A DNA stretch of 64,000 bases from an uncultured Alphaproteobacteria bacterium (GCA_934270475.1 CAKQPS010000004.1:1-64000), one strand, 5' to 3'. Shown: positions 1-10,349, counted from the first letter of the stretch. The notes: generated from the sequence alone by a model not told the origin. Translations and numbers: made by a program.

Positions 1-3000
1 TTATTAAACACATCGTTAGTGCTGTTTAATGTCAGCTTGTTGTTATTGCTTACATTACCTTTGATATTAGCGGTATTTGAGGTTAATACACCATTGTTTG
101 TAAGCAATGTTTCAATTACCGCGTTGTTGTTTCCGTCAAAAGCAGCACCAAAGATAGTTGTTCCTTTTCCGCTGATTGCATTATTCCACAAACTGCCCGT
201 TGCTATGGTTAAACTCTTATTTTCTGCCACATTTACGGCACTTGCGGCAATCTTAGAGCTTGAAGCCAAAACCACATCGCCGTTGATGTTGGTCTTGCCG
301 CCGCTGACATTTGCCTTCAAAGTGCCGCCGTTCAGATTAAGCTCGGCGTCGGTTTTATTAGTAACGGAAGTTTTTATATTTTCTGCCGCAGAATTAAGTG
401 TGCCGTTGTTCTGCACCGCTCCGATTATATCTGAGTTTGCGGTTAAGCTGCCGTTATTGGTTATACTTTTTTGACTGATTGTCCTATTGACGGTCATAAC
501 TCCGTTTAAGGTCAAATCGCCGCTGCCGGTAATTGTATTATCAAAAACATAGTTAGTGCTGTTTAATGTCAGCTTGTTGTTATTGCTTACATTACCTTTG
601 ATATTAGCTGTATTTGAGGTTAATACACCATTATTTGTAAGCAATGTTTCAATTATCGCGTTGTTGTTTCCGTCAAAAGCAGCACCAAAGATAGTTGTTC
701 CCTTTCCGCTGATTGCATTATTCCACAAACTGCCGGCGGCTATGGTTAAACTCTTATTTTCTGCCACATTTACGGCGCTTGCGGCAATCTTAGAGCTTGA
801 AGCCAAAACCACATCGCCGTTGATGTTGGTCTTGCCGCCGCTGACATTCGCCTTCAAAGTGCCGCCGTTCAAATTAAGCTCGGCATTTATATCATTTGTC
901 AAATCACCTGAAATACTATTTGCTAAAGTTGAAAAAATTCCGTTATTTTTCAAATTATTAAATATCATATTTTTATTATTTGTAACTGTACCGCTTAAAA
1001 TTATCTTATCTTGCACCACATCGCCGGATATTGTTGAATCCGATAATTCCAGCATACCGAGTTTGAGCAAACCGCCGTCATTATTTTTGCCGCCGCTGAT
1101 AACCTGTGACGCGGTTATGTCTCCTTTTAATTTCAAAGTTCCTGTTGATACCACATCATCAGAATTTAATTTTCCTTTAGTCGCGTCTAAAATACCGGAG
1201 TTGATAATTTTTGCTTGAGAAACAACAACATTATCATTAAGAGTATTATTATTGGAAAAATTTGTTGTTCCCAAACCATTTATATCAACCCCCAGATTAC
1301 CGCCTGTTAAATTTAATTTATGCTTATTTTCAACGGCTTCAGCTGTTTGAAGATTATCTGCAGATATTGTCAAAGTGCCGTTATTAACCAATAACTTTTG
1401 TTTTATGTTTCCGGCAGTTACATCGGCGCTGTCCAAAATATTTAATATACCATCAACACCTGAAATAGCGTTTAATACAACATTTTCCGCCAGATTAACA
1501 GTACCCTCATTTTTAACATCATCGGTATTATTTTCAAATTTAACGTTATTTATATTCAAAATACCGCCGGTCAACACTTCAAACGCCGTTTTAAAACCTG
1601 ATATTATCCCCTTGTCCGTCTCTGTATTTGAAGCATTAACATTAAAGGTATAGCCGCCGGCAACAGTTATCCCATCTAAAATATTGTTGTTTTCGCTGTC
1701 TTTAGCCTTTGCAACAAGATTATTATTTCCCATATTCAGGGTTAAATTTTTGCTGTTTTCCTCGGTTCTGTTGGTTGTGCCGATAGCATTTCCGTCCAAA
1801 GAACTATAAACCAAACTATCCGACATTTGATATATTGTTACATCTCCAAAATAATCCGAACCTTTAACAAACATAGGCAATCCGGACGCGCCGCCGATTT
1901 TTATGCCTTTAACATCAAGCTTGCCTTTTCCGCCGGCATCATTGTTCCAAGTAAAATTATAAATATATTTACCATCGGTGCTTTTTATCACATCGCCGTC
2001 GGCAAAACCGAATGTTATATTATCCAAATCGCCGTCGGCAACAGTAACAAATTTAGAATAAGACGTGCCATCAGGAGTTGTTTCTACAAAACCTTTGGTT
2101 AGATTTATGTTTGATAAAATAATCTTACTGTTTTTATTGGCTAACGCATCACCATTATTTATTTTCAGACTGCTTGCCATTCCTTTATTTTCGGTTAAGT
2201 CTGATAATGCCATTTTTATGGCTAAATTCAAATTTCCACCCAAAGCACCTATGGATACAGCATCAGTTACGCTTGCTTTATCATAAGCCAAATTCAACGT
2301 TCCATTGTCAGAAGAAAGCATTCCTTCTATCGAAGAATTATTTTTCATAACCAGCGAATTATTTCCGATTATCACATTTCCCTTGCCGTATATTTTGCGA
2401 TTTTCGGTCAACACTGCGTCTTTTACCAAAGTCAGTGTTCCCAAGTTTCCCATTGATATTTTACCACTCAAATCTGCAAGTTCTGAAGTAAGATTGGCCC
2501 GATTACTGATAAACAAATCTGTTTCTATTTTTTCTTTATTTATTACATTTGCTGCATTAAGACTATTACCGATATAGGTCATTCCGCTCAAAGTAGTTTC
2601 TGCCTTTGGAGTAAAGTCTTTTCGGATAATATTTGTATTAGTTCCGCCGGTTAAGGTCAGCGAATTATTATTTACATAAATCACACCGTTTGTGATTTTA
2701 TCAGCATTCGCCGTCAAACCCACACCATCATTTTTAATATTAACCGTATTATTGCGAATTTCCCCATTTTCACCAAAACTGATTGAACTGTTGATGTTCA
2801 CAAGTCCGCCGTTTTCCTTATCTTCAGCCTTGCCGATAACAACATTCAGCAAATTTCCGCTCAAATTCAAACTGCCTTCGTTTTCAACATCTATCCAATT
2901 TCCGTCAATTTCATCGGCAGGTTTATTTGAGATTAAATTCTCGGCCTTGATAGCAAGTTTAGTACCCTCATCTAATTTTATTTTGGCTTTTAGGGTAGAA

Positions 3001-6000
3001 TCATTTTCCGCCTCTACATTTGCATTATCAATTAAATGAATTTTCTTTTGAGTAATATTTTGCGTATTTACAACATTATTACTCAAATATAAAACACCAT
3101 TACCGCGAACCGTTGTTACCAAATTGTTTTGAGCAGCAGCCTCATTTGTTGTCGAACCGTTCAAATACAAAACGCCATCGTTGGTTATGCCTGAATTTTT
3201 ATCTTCAATCGCCAAATTATTTATATCGGCATAAAAAGTACCATTATTTTCCATGGTGTTTTGACTTATCTTTTCAGTAGCTTTTATATTTGCACTTTCA
3301 TCAATAACCAATTTGCCGGTTTTTTCGCCATAAGAATCAACCAGAGCATTACTAAACAGTTCCACAACACTTTTATCACCGTTGCCGTAAAGTGTCAAAG
3401 TTCCATGATTATCAATATTTCCTTGCAAGTGTTCGCCGACTTTAGTAGATAATGCACCGCTTTCGGCTATTTTTATGGTGTCGGCAATAATTTTTCCACC
3501 TTTAACATTTTCGGCATCTGCATTTTTCAAAACAGAAAAACTATTTTGCTTAATCGTTACACTATCGGCCAAAGAAAACTGGTTTTTATTTGCTTCAGTT
3601 CCAGCAGAAATATATGTTTTACCGGCACCGGTCACTTTATATGCCAAAGTTCCTTTACCCAAATTAAGCTCGCCGTTATTGGTTGTAACCGATTTCAAAT
3701 GGTCTGAATCAACAGTCAAAGAAGCAATATCGTTAATAATTACATTTTGTTGGTTTATTTCGCTGTTTGAAATTGTTTTACCATTTATAATGCTCATCAC
3801 ACCCAAACTGTCTTTGCCACCAATTCCGTTTGTAAAAGTATTTTCGCCTTTCAAATTCAACGTTCCAAGGTTATAAATATCCAACGCATTATTTGAAAAT
3901 CCCACATTTTCAAGATTTATAACTCCGGTTTCGTAGTTGGTGATTGCCGTATCAAAGCCCTCAAATTTTATGTTGGAAATATTCAGGTTTTGCCCTGTAG
4001 TTCCGGACATATCGGCCACTTCTGCGCCTTCTTCCCTAATACCGGTAGTTTCATTTTTATTGTATGTATACCAAGTATTTCTGCCAACAGAAGTTTCGCG
4101 GTCTTTTATATCATTTGCGACCTCGTTCATAGCCAAGGTATATACTTTTCCGTCAGCACCAAATTTCTTAGTTCCGGCGACAATACCGACTTTATTGTTT
4201 GCATCGGTGCCGGCTTTAACAACACTTTCTTTTTCGCCTTTAAGAGTAAATACCGCTCCTTTTTGCACATTGGTTCCAACCATATTGTGATATGTTTTTC
4301 CGGTTTTCGGGTCATATATATCATATTTTTCGGCCCAATTAACTATTTCCACGCCGCCGGATTGCTTCATGCTGATACCAAATTCCGAGCCGCTGTCCAA
4401 AGCAACCCCCAAACCGCCGCCGGATAAAACCTTATACAGCTTAACCGCATTATTTTGAGCAGAACCGTCAACTTTGTCCAAAGTAAAATAATAACCGGCC
4501 TTTGATGTTACAATCACCTGTGTCATTCCCGACAATTCTGTTTTCACATCATTGCTGCCCGTAAATTTAAACAACTCCGAACCGCCGCCCAAACTCAAGG
4601 TCGGAGATTCATTTAAAATCCCTATTTCTGAAATAAATAATTTTCCCTTATCCGTTCCGGTTATACCGTTTTTCCCCAGATAATCTATTTTATTGTTTAA
4701 AATATCAATATCCAGATTAAGCTCAGCTTCGCCCTCAACATTTATTTTATTAAACGCGAGCTGATCTTCGCTTTCTATATTGTTATTTGATACATCAAGT
4801 TTACCGCCGTATAAATTTAAGTTTGAATTTCCCGTAATATACGGCTTGTTTTTTATTTCATCGGTAATTTCATCAGCCAAAAGCAATTCGCCGTTATGCA
4901 AATTCAAACTTGTATCGCTTATCTGCGTATTAAAAATAATTTTTCCGTCTGTCGGTGCGGTTTCAATCCCCTCAACTTCATGCAAATTATTCCATTCCTT
5001 GAGTCTTCCGGCGGCAGCAGCCTCTTCTTTAGAAAGCCAATAAACAGAATTAGCGCCCAAAATGGTCTTTTGCATTTCAGCTTTTGAATTTGGTCCGATA
5101 TATGCACCGCCGGCATCAAAAAATTTGGCATAAATTTGTTCTAATTGGGTTGAGGTCGCATTTAAGACATTACTTTTATTCAGTTCCAAAGTAAGATTTG
5201 CGCCCGCGTCCGTACCTTTGTTTACAATTTTATCAAAAAATATAACTTCGCCGCCATTTCCGGCATTAAACATAATTTTTTTAGCATCTTTGCCATCAAT
5301 ATGAATACCGGACGAACTTTGGTCGGTATAGCCTTTTCTGGCAATATTCCCCTTAAACAAAACATTTCCGTTGTCTGCCACCAAAAGCAAAGAAGTGCCG
5401 TCAAAAGAAAGTGCCGCGCCATCTAAATCTTTTTTATTTTCGTTATTTACAAATTGCACGTTTGTCATCGAAAGAGCGCCGCCGGTTCGTATCGCTCCGC
5501 CGTCCGCGCCAACCATATTAACCGAGTTTCCTTCAAAATAAGCGTTTGAAATAGAAATAAACGTTCCCAAAGCAGAATCTTTAAGATTATTGGCCGTAGA
5601 AATTGCGCCGCCGGCAGCCCTTGAAGAATTACCCTTAAAAACAACATTATCCAAAATAGTAATGGAATCATTATTGGCTCTGATAGCACCGGCTCTGGAA
5701 TATTCTTGATTATCGGCATTAGAACTATTACCAATAAAGTTAACGCCTCTAATCACCGACAAAGCCACCGTATTTTTCCCCGACGAGTGTGAACCTTTGG
5801 CCTCAATCGCACCGCCAATACCTTTAGACGCGACGTTCTTTTCAAACAAAATACTGGCGGCATCGTGTTTGTAACTATCCGTTGTATCTCGCCCGTCTTC
5901 CGTTGTATCTCGTCCGTCTTCAGTTATACGTGTGCCGGAAATAGTCATATATCCACGGTTATAAATGGCACCACCGCCGGAAATTTTTGAATCCTTACCG

Positions 6001-7373
6001 TTGTTAGAAAAAGTAACATTTCCCGATATGTTTAAGCGGCTGCCTTCCATATTAGCAATCGCACCGCCAAAACCTTTTTTAGCATCATTTTTCCAATTTA
6101 CAAAATCGACTTTACCAGTTTCCAAAACTTTATTGTTATTAAACAAAATTCCGGAACCGGAAATATTGACCACGCCGCCGTTATTATAAATCGCGCCGCC
6201 GGCTTTTTGCGCCGTGTTATTGCTGAATTTTACATTTGTTCCATAAATATCCAGCGTCCCCGTGTTGTAGATTGCGCCGCCAAAACCTTTCGCGTCATCT
6301 TCGCCATTGTCATACAAAGCCGAATTGCTGATAAAACCTAGCTGCCCGTTTAAATTCAACTCACCGGCATTATAAATCGCACCGCCGTCTGTAGCTTTGT
6401 TTGCGGCAAACATAATGCTTTTAGTTTCTTTACCGTTAAAACCAACAAAAGACATTTGCCCTTTATTATAAATAGCGCCGCCGTAATTTGTCGCCACATT
6501 ACCATTTGCACCCGCATCTTGCCCGAATATAAATTCGCCGTAACCAACAAATTTTCCATTTTCATCAACAAAAACCGCGCCGCCGTCTGTTGCCGTATTA
6601 TTTGTAAAAACCGCGCTGATAAGTTTGTTTTGGTCGCCAAAATAAACCGAACCATCGCCATAAATCGCACCGCCGTTACCATTTGCGGCAGAATTTTTTT
6701 CAAACAAAGAAGAGTCAGAAAATTTTGTTTCAGATTCTTTTTCCAAATTCAAAGCGCCGCCGTTTCCGGTTGCAACGCTATTATTAACAAAGTCATTTTT
6801 TCCACTGAAACTCGCATTGCCGGCATTTTTAACCGCGCCGCTGTTCATATTTGTAAAACTTGCGTTGATGGTCTGAAAAACGGCTGAATTTACAATAATC
6901 GCCGCAGTTTTACTGTCTTTTAAGGTTAGATTAGAGAGTTGAACCAAACCCCCGTTAACATTCAGTATATCAGCATTATTTCCGGCCGTCACGCTGTTTT
7001 TATCTGCAGTTTTAATTTCTTCAGCCGCCGGTTCTTTTCCGCTCAAAATCAAAACGCCGTCATTTTCAACCAAAAACAAATTATTAGCGGCATCATCAAG
7101 TGCTGCGGAAATATTATAATTATTCAGCCGTATTTCTATACCGTTATTTGAGCTGACAACAATTTTAGAATTTATGACAATATCGTGGGGCAAAATATAA
7201 ACACCGCCCGAATTAAAAGTCTCATCTAAAGACCGAGGCAGCGTTTCGTCCCCTGTGCCGGCATTTGCAGCATTCATAGTGACAAGCCAAATTGTCGGCA
7301 TATACCAAACCGTATGCTTAAAAGTATTTTTCAACCAGCAACATTTGAAAATGCCGTAAAAATTTGTCACCAT
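1..7373 (-). CDS. Giant autotransporter/Pmp-like surface protein, N-terminal part (C-terminus beyond left edge)
   Basis: The minus strand is open without a stop from the ATG at 7373-7371 to position 1, over 2,450 codons. I checked this triplet by triplet over nearly all of its length. Residues about 20-39 are hydrophobic and end in NAANAG, a plausible signal-peptide cleavage site. The next ~700 residues repeat GGAIYN/GGAV motifs alternating with F-x-N-N segments, the pattern of polymorphic outer-membrane protein repeats that fold as a right-handed beta helix. The remainder is rich in Asn, Gly, Thr and Leu, with short units such as LNGGTL and NNGTL, typical of autotransporter passengers. A 111-residue unit is duplicated near the left edge. 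The beta-barrel domain, if present, lies outside the window, so secretion type is inferred. An AGGTG stretch four bases upstream may be the ribosome site. A surface adhesin or shield role is likely but unproven. Confidence 0.85.
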   Translation of the reverse strand, partial: MVTNFYGIFKCCWLKNTFKHTVWYMPTIWLVTMNAANAGTGDETLPRSLDETFNSGGVYILPHDIVINSKIVVSSNNGIEIRLNNYNISAALDDAANNLFLVENDGVLILSGKEPAAEEIKTADKNSVTAGNNADILNVNGGLVQLSNLTLKDSKTAAIIVNSAVFQTINASFTNMNSGAVKNAGNASFSGKNDFVNNSVATGNGGALNLEKESETKFSDSSLFEKNSAANGNGGAIYGDGSVYFGDQNKLISAVFTNNTATDGGAVFVDENGKFVGYGEFIFGQDAGANGNVATNYGGAIYNKGQMSFVGFNGKETKSIMFAANKATDGGAIYNAGELNLNGQLGFISNSALYDNGEDDAKGFGGAIYNTGTLDIYGTNVKFSNNTAQKAGGAIYNNGGVVNISGSGILFNNNKVLETGKVDFVNWKNDAKKGFGGAIANMEGSRLNISGNVTFSNNGKDSKISGGGAIYNRGYMTISGTRITEDGRDTTEDGRDTTDSYKHDAASILFEKNVASKGIGGAIEAKGSHSSGKNTVALSVIRGVNFIGNSSNADNQEYSRAGAIRANNDSITILDNVVFKGNSSRAAGGAISTANNLKDSALGTFISISNAYFEGNSVNMVGADGGAIRTGGALSMTNVQFVNNENKKDLDGAALSFDGTSLLLVADNGNVLFKGNIARKGYTDQSSSGIHIDGKDAKKIMFNAGNGGEVIFFDKIVNKGTDAGANLTLELNKSNVLNATSTQLEQIYAKFFDAGGAYIGPNSKAEMQKTILGANSVYWLSKEEAAAAGRLKEWNNLHEVEGIETAPTDGKIIFNTQISDTSLNLHNGELLLADEITDEIKNKPYITGNSNLNLYGGKLDVSNNNIESEDQLAFNKINVEGEAELNLDIDILNNKIDYLGKNGITGTDKGKLFISEIGILNESPTLSLGGGSELFKFTGSNDVKTELSGMTQVIVTSKAGYYFTLDKVDGSAQNNAVKLYKVLSGGGLGVALDSGSEFGISMKQSGGVEIVNWAEKYDIYDPKTGKTYHNMVGTNVQKGAVFTLKGEKESVVKAGTDANNKVGIVAGTKKFGADGKVYTLAMNEVANDIKDRETSVGRNTWYTYNKNETTGIREEGAEVADMSGTTGQNLNISNIKFEGFDTAITNYETGVINLENVGFSNNALDIYNLGTLNLKGENTFTNGIGGKDSLGVMSIINGKTISNSEINQQNVIINDIASLTVDSDHLKSVTTNNGELNLGKGTLAYKVTGAGKTYISAGTEANKNQFSLADSVTIKQNSFSVLKNADAENVKGGKIIADTIKIAESGALSTKVGEHLQGNIDNHGTLTLYGNGDKSVVELFSNALVDSYGEKTGKLVIDESANIKATEKISQNTMENNGTFYADINNLAIEDKNSGITNDGVLYLNGSTTNEAAAQNNLVTTVRGNGVLYLSNNVVNTQNITQKKIHLIDNANVEAENDSTLKAKIKLDEGTKLAIKAENLISNKPADEIDGNWIDVENEGSLNLSGNLLNVVIGKAEDKENGGLVNINSSISFGENGEIRNNTVNIKNDGVGLTANADKITNGVIYVNNNSLTLTGGTNTNIIRKDFTPKAETTLSGMTYIGNSLNAANVINKEKIETDLFISNRANLTSELADLSGKISMGNLGTLTLVKDAVLTENRKIYGKGNVIIGNNSLVMKNNSSIEGMLSSDNGTLNLAYDKASVTDAVSIGALGGNLNLAIKMALSDLTENKGMASSLKINNGDALANKNSKIILSNINLTKGFVETTPDGTSYSKFVTVADGDLDNITFGFADGDVIKSTDGKYIYNFTWNNDAGGKGKLDVKGIKIGGASGLPMFVKGSDYFGDVTIYQMSDSLVYSSLDGNAIGTTNRTEENSKNLTLNMGNNNLVAKAKDSENNNILDGITVAGGYTFNVNASNTETDKGIISGFKTAFEVLTGGILNINNVKFENNTDDVKNEGTVNLAENVVLNAISGVDGILNILDSADVTAGNIKQKLLVNNGTLTISADNLQTAEAVENKHKLNLTGGNLGVDINGLGTTNFSNNNTLNDNVVVSQAKIINSGILDATKGKLNSDDVVSTGTLKLKGDITASQVISGGKNNDGGLLKLGMLELSDSTISGDVVQDKIILSGTVTNNKNMIFNNLKNNGIFSTLANSISGDLTNDINAELNLNGGTLKANVSGGKTNINGDVVLASSSKIAASAVNVAENKSLTIAAGSLWNNAISGKGTTIFGAAFDGNNNAIIETLLTNNGVLTSNTANIKGNVSNNNKLTLNSTNYVFDNTITGSGDLTLNGVMTVNRTISQKSITNNGSLTANSDIIGAVQNNGTLNSAAENIKTSVTNKTDAELNLNGGTLKANVSGGKTNINGDVVLASSSKIAASAVNVAENKSLTIATGSLWNNAISGKGTTIFGAAFDGNNNAVIETLLTNNGVLTSNTANIKGNVSNNNKLTLNSTNDVFN
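15..347. repeat. Internal direct repeat of the giant surface gene, copy 1
   Basis: Positions 15-347 match 552-884 with only about ten differences over 333 bp. The period is 537 bp (179 codons), so the reading frame is kept. The few bases left of 15 also resemble those left of 552, suggesting the repeat series continues beyond the window. It encodes a 111-residue passenger unit. Confidence 0.9.
552..884. repeat. Internal direct repeat of the giant surface gene, copy 2
   Basis: Second copy of the 333-bp in-frame repeat. After 884 the two copies diverge abruptly, so the boundary falls just after the CTCGGC shared by both. Confidence 0.9.
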
Positions 7374-7536
7374 AACACCTAGCACTCTAAAACAACAAAA
7401 AAATTATACGCTCTATGTGATATTTCTATAAAATACAAAAATTATTACGTCAACAGATATTAAATGTTAATCCTCATTTTATCAACTAAAAACAACATGA
7501 TAAAATGCCTTGTATACGTTCTCAAGAATATAACAA

Positions 7537-7592
7537 TATAAAAATAATCCCCAAGTTGTCCTAAAAAAAACGACTTGAGGATTATTTTTATA
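7537..7592 (-). terminator. Intrinsic terminator after the 410-aa helical protein gene
   Basis: Arms at about 7540-7556 and 7572-7589 pair almost completely (AAAAATAATCC...CAAGT with ACTTGAGGATTATTTTT). The hairpin starts directly after the minus-strand stop codon and ends in a T-rich stretch, so it closes that transcription unit. Confidence 0.75.
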
Positions 7593-8825
7593 TTACAAGG
7601 AATAGAGGCGATGTTTTTCCTCTTTAGCACATTCCTGCAGCAACGGAATAAATTTATTCAAGGAGTTGCTGTTATAAAACACACAATAGTCAATGGCTTT
7701 TTGCAGAATTTTGCATCGTTCCGAACTATTATAGCGACAGTTGCTATAAGTGTTGTACATTTGTAGACACAGCACCAACATAGACACCTTATTGATTTTT
7801 TTACCGTGCATCAAATTGCAGTTCTTGCGATTTTTCAACAATGCGGAAACATATTCCGGCAAAATTGCAACTTTCTTTTCATAAGAATTTTCAATAAACG
7901 CCGCATACGCAGTTTCAGCAAGTAAAATCTCGGCTTTCAATTCCGGATAAACGGATAGCACAAGATTTTTTCCGTTTTTCAACCAGCTGTGCGCCAATAT
8001 CTCACGCAGAACATTCACATCGTTCAGTTTAAGAAAACGTCTGATTGCGTTTTCTGACGGAGTATTGTCCATATTATAATGGCTCAGCGCATATTGAGCA
8101 AAAGGACGATTGCTGATTTTATCTTCTTTATTCCACACCAACACCCCCAAAAGTTTCAGCTGCAAATCAAGATTTTCCAACGCGTTTTTAGCATATTCAC
8201 GCGCCAAAACTTCTAATGCAATCTTCAAATAACAACGACTGAAATACGGATATAGTTTCATTCGGTTGTAAGACACTCTGTCAACCAAATACTCAAAAGA
8301 CGCGGAAGAAAGACTAATACGCTCTAAATAAGTTTTTAAATTTAAAAACATTATTTTGAGTTTATTGCTGTTGTTGCGTATAAGCCAATCTGTCTCATTT
8401 TTTGCCTCACTGACATTGTCAAAAATATTATATGAGGTGGAAAGCACCTGAAGATTAAGTCCGTAAACCACTTGATTAGTATTTAATTCAAGAAGTTCCC
8501 GTTCATTTTCTTCACTCAAAGCATGCGGAATTTTGAGAAAGACAAAGTTTTCAGACACCGCCTTTTGCAACAAAACCCGTTCCACTTCTTTAGCAAAGGG
8601 CTTATATTCCGTAGTTTTGAAATACAGTTCCCATAAATTGCCGGTATGCACCTCTCCTCCATATAAACATAAGCAATTTGCCACTTCCGCCGTCGACATT
8701 TTCTGCCATATCTCTTTGATTTGAGAGGCGACAGCTTCTGATTTATGCCGCATATATTTTTGGCACATATAGACAAACTCTTGGTTTGACAAAACAGAGG
8801 TGTTTTTAACATTAAAATTTACCAT
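7593..8825 (-). CDS. Hypothetical helical protein, 410 aa
   Basis: Not recognised. The 410-residue product has no signal peptide or membrane segment and appears entirely alpha-helical, with many Leu, Lys, Glu and Asn residues. It contains about eight cysteines scattered without a clear metal-binding pattern. The composition suggests a solenoid of helical repeats, but I could not align the units convincingly. It is a single-gene unit: about 220 bases separate it from the giant surface gene downstream and about 205 from the secreted-protein gene upstream, and each gap has its own terminator. The ATG at 8825 is taken because the frame has no better candidate nearby. It could be a cytosolic scaffold or an effector; the sequence does not say which. 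Confidence 0.75.
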   Translation of the reverse strand: MVNFNVKNTSVLSNQEFVYMCQKYMRHKSEAVASQIKEIWQKMSTAEVANCLCLYGGEVHTGNLWELYFKTTEYKPFAKEVERVLLQKAVSENFVFLKIPHALSEENERELLELNTNQVVYGLNLQVLSTSYNIFDNVSEAKNETDWLIRNNSNKLKIMFLNLKTYLERISLSSASFEYLVDRVSYNRMKLYPYFSRCYLKIALEVLAREYAKNALENLDLQLKLLGVLVWNKEDKISNRPFAQYALSHYNMDNTPSENAIRRFLKLNDVNVLREILAHSWLKNGKNLVLSVYPELKAEILLAETAYAAFIENSYEKKVAILPEYVSALLKNRKNCNLMHGKKINKVSMLVLCLQMYNTYSNCRYNSSERCKILQKAIDYCVFYNSNSLNKFIPLLQECAKEEKHRLYSL

Positions 8826-8970
8826 AAGAATAAAAGATTATAAAATAATTTGAATTTGCCTCAAATATAGACAAACATCTTTCATTTGTCAATCAAAAAA
8901 AGACCATGTTTTTTATAATGTAAATTAAAAAAAGAAAACAAACGATTGAGAATAAAAAAAATCGTGTATT

Positions 8971-9022
8971 AAATCCATACAGACTACCCCCATTAAAATC
9001 GGGGGATTTCTGTATGGATTTA
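8971..9022 (-). terminator. Intrinsic terminator after the secreted three-module gene
   Basis: AAATCCATACAGA at 8971 pairs with TCTGTATGGATTT ending at 9022, with an inner CCCCC/GGGGG pairing. On the minus strand a run of T follows after about ten bases. It lies just downstream of the 9031-10263 gene. Confidence 0.7.
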
Positions 9023-9030
9023 AACCAATC

Positions 9031-10263
9031 TTAGCGGTTTACGCTTTTGCATAAACCTTGAGATTTTATGTCTTCAAACAAATTTTCTCCGGCTTTTTGC
9101 GTTTGTTCATTATAAACCGGTCCTTCTATAGACATACTAAAACCGGAATCTGATTGATAATCTTTTGTAATTTTCTGCCCGTATTTTTCTATCAATTCTT
9201 TATACGGCAGCAAAAGTTTAGAACTTTCAGCATCTGAAATATTACAATAAAGACTATAGTCTTCTTCCTCTTCTCCCCTTAGCAGCAAATTGGTAAATTT
9301 CAAATTACATACCCCGTCTTTATAAGATGAAGACAATGATTGTTTAACTGTTACATCGCCATAAGATTTTGTAGAAATACCAAACTCATAGTTTTCATAC
9401 TGCGCGCAGTCGCTTAGAGCAAACAACAAATTATATGTCGAAAAATCAGGCTTATATTCTGCAATATTTTTATCTTTGATTAAAGTGTCTATGCTGTCAA
9501 AACTATTCAATTCACTTATCCGCTCTAAAGGCAATGCCAAAGCAAAATCAGCAAATTCCAATTTGCAGATATTTTGCGACTTTCCGACAATTTTCAAAGA
9601 TAAATTCATAAACGGCATATTTATCTCTTCTTCATCCGGCTGACAATTTTTCAATGACGCCGTGAAGCTATCCGAAAATTTGTTTATTTGCTGTTCAAAC
9701 TCGCTTAATTCTTCTTCGCTGGGTTCTGTTTCTTCCAACACACAGTTTTCCCCTAAAATTTTAGCCAATGTAACATCAAATAAATTTCCGGTCACTTTAT
9801 TTTGCACCGGCAATTTGTCTGTTGTTCCCTCGCTATTTGTAAAAGAAGAATATGAAATATAGTTTGCCGAAACTTCTTCAGTCGAACGGCTTTTCATTGC
9901 ATTTAACAGCTCAATCTGCTGATTTTTTGATATATTGCAGTCATATTTTGCTGTTTGTAAATTACCCAAACCATATCCCAGTGAAAAATGACAAAGCTGA
10001 TTATCCTCGCCGAATATTTTTACTTTTACAGAAAATCCGGCGCCGCCCATCATTTTACCCAAATCTTGTAAAGTTGGATTATTTTCCGTAAAATCTTCTT
10101 CATATGCCAAGCAATTTTCCGTTGCCTCTAACAATTTATCAGAAAAATTAAAAAGATGGCTACTGTCATATGACACCGTTGTTCCATTTAATGAAACATC
10201 TGCTTCCAATGCAAAAGCATTATTTGAGAACAATAAAAAAACAAAAAATAATAGAATTTTCAT
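9031..10263 (-). CDS. Secreted protein with three related cysteine modules
   Basis: The N-terminus is a clear signal peptide (hydrophobic residues 3-17, then NAFA before the mature part), so the product is exported. The rest appears to be three diverged copies of one module: a leading Leu/Ala helix with a Cys (NCLAYEE, NCQPDEE, DCAQYEN), a beta-rich stretch, a second Cys in a C-x-F/L context (LCHFSL, ICKLEF, VCNLKF), and in modules 1 and 3 a third Cys in YDCNIS or YCNIS. Two conserved Cys per module suggest disulphides in the periplasm or outside the cell. I know no named family with this pattern. It is a lone gene with its own terminator, and the structured element at 10350-10509 lies about 85 bases upstream of its ATG. 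Function unknown. Confidence 0.8.
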   Translation of the reverse strand: MKILLFFVFLLFSNNAFALEADVSLNGTTVSYDSSHLFNFSDKLLEATENCLAYEEDFTENNPTLQDLGKMMGGAGFSVKVKIFGEDNQLCHFSLGYGLGNLQTAKYDCNISKNQQIELLNAMKSRSTEEVSANYISYSSFTNSEGTTDKLPVQNKVTGNLFDVTLAKILGENCVLEETEPSEEELSEFEQQINKFSDSFTASLKNCQPDEEEINMPFMNLSLKIVGKSQNICKLEFADFALALPLERISELNSFDSIDTLIKDKNIAEYKPDFSTYNLLFALSDCAQYENYEFGISTKSYGDVTVKQSLSSSYKDGVCNLKFTNLLLRGEEEEDYSLYCNISDAESSKLLLPYKELIEKYGQKITKDYQSDSGFSMSIEGPVYNEQTQKAGENLFEDIKSQGLCKSVNR

Positions 10264-10349
10264 ACAATTTCTTTCTGAGTTTATGTGATAATATGTTAGA
10301 TTGTACTCTGAGATAAAAAAAGCAACTTATTTTTTGCCTTATTAAGGGC
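10264..10349. promoter_or_regulatory. Leader of the secreted-protein gene
   Basis: Eighty-six bases between the RNA-like element and the ATG at 10263. On the minus strand it holds a weak GCAA/TTGC hairpin followed by seven T (10313-10319), a possible 3' end or attenuator of the RNA, then AGAAAGAAA as a weak ribosome site. Confidence 0.35.

Noticed and set aside
19..7151. Many plus-strand open frames of 60-220 codons (19, 556, 1375, 3475, 6456 and others)
   Set aside because: They lie opposite the continuous minus-strand giant gene, and the 19 and 556 frames are just its duplicated units read backwards.
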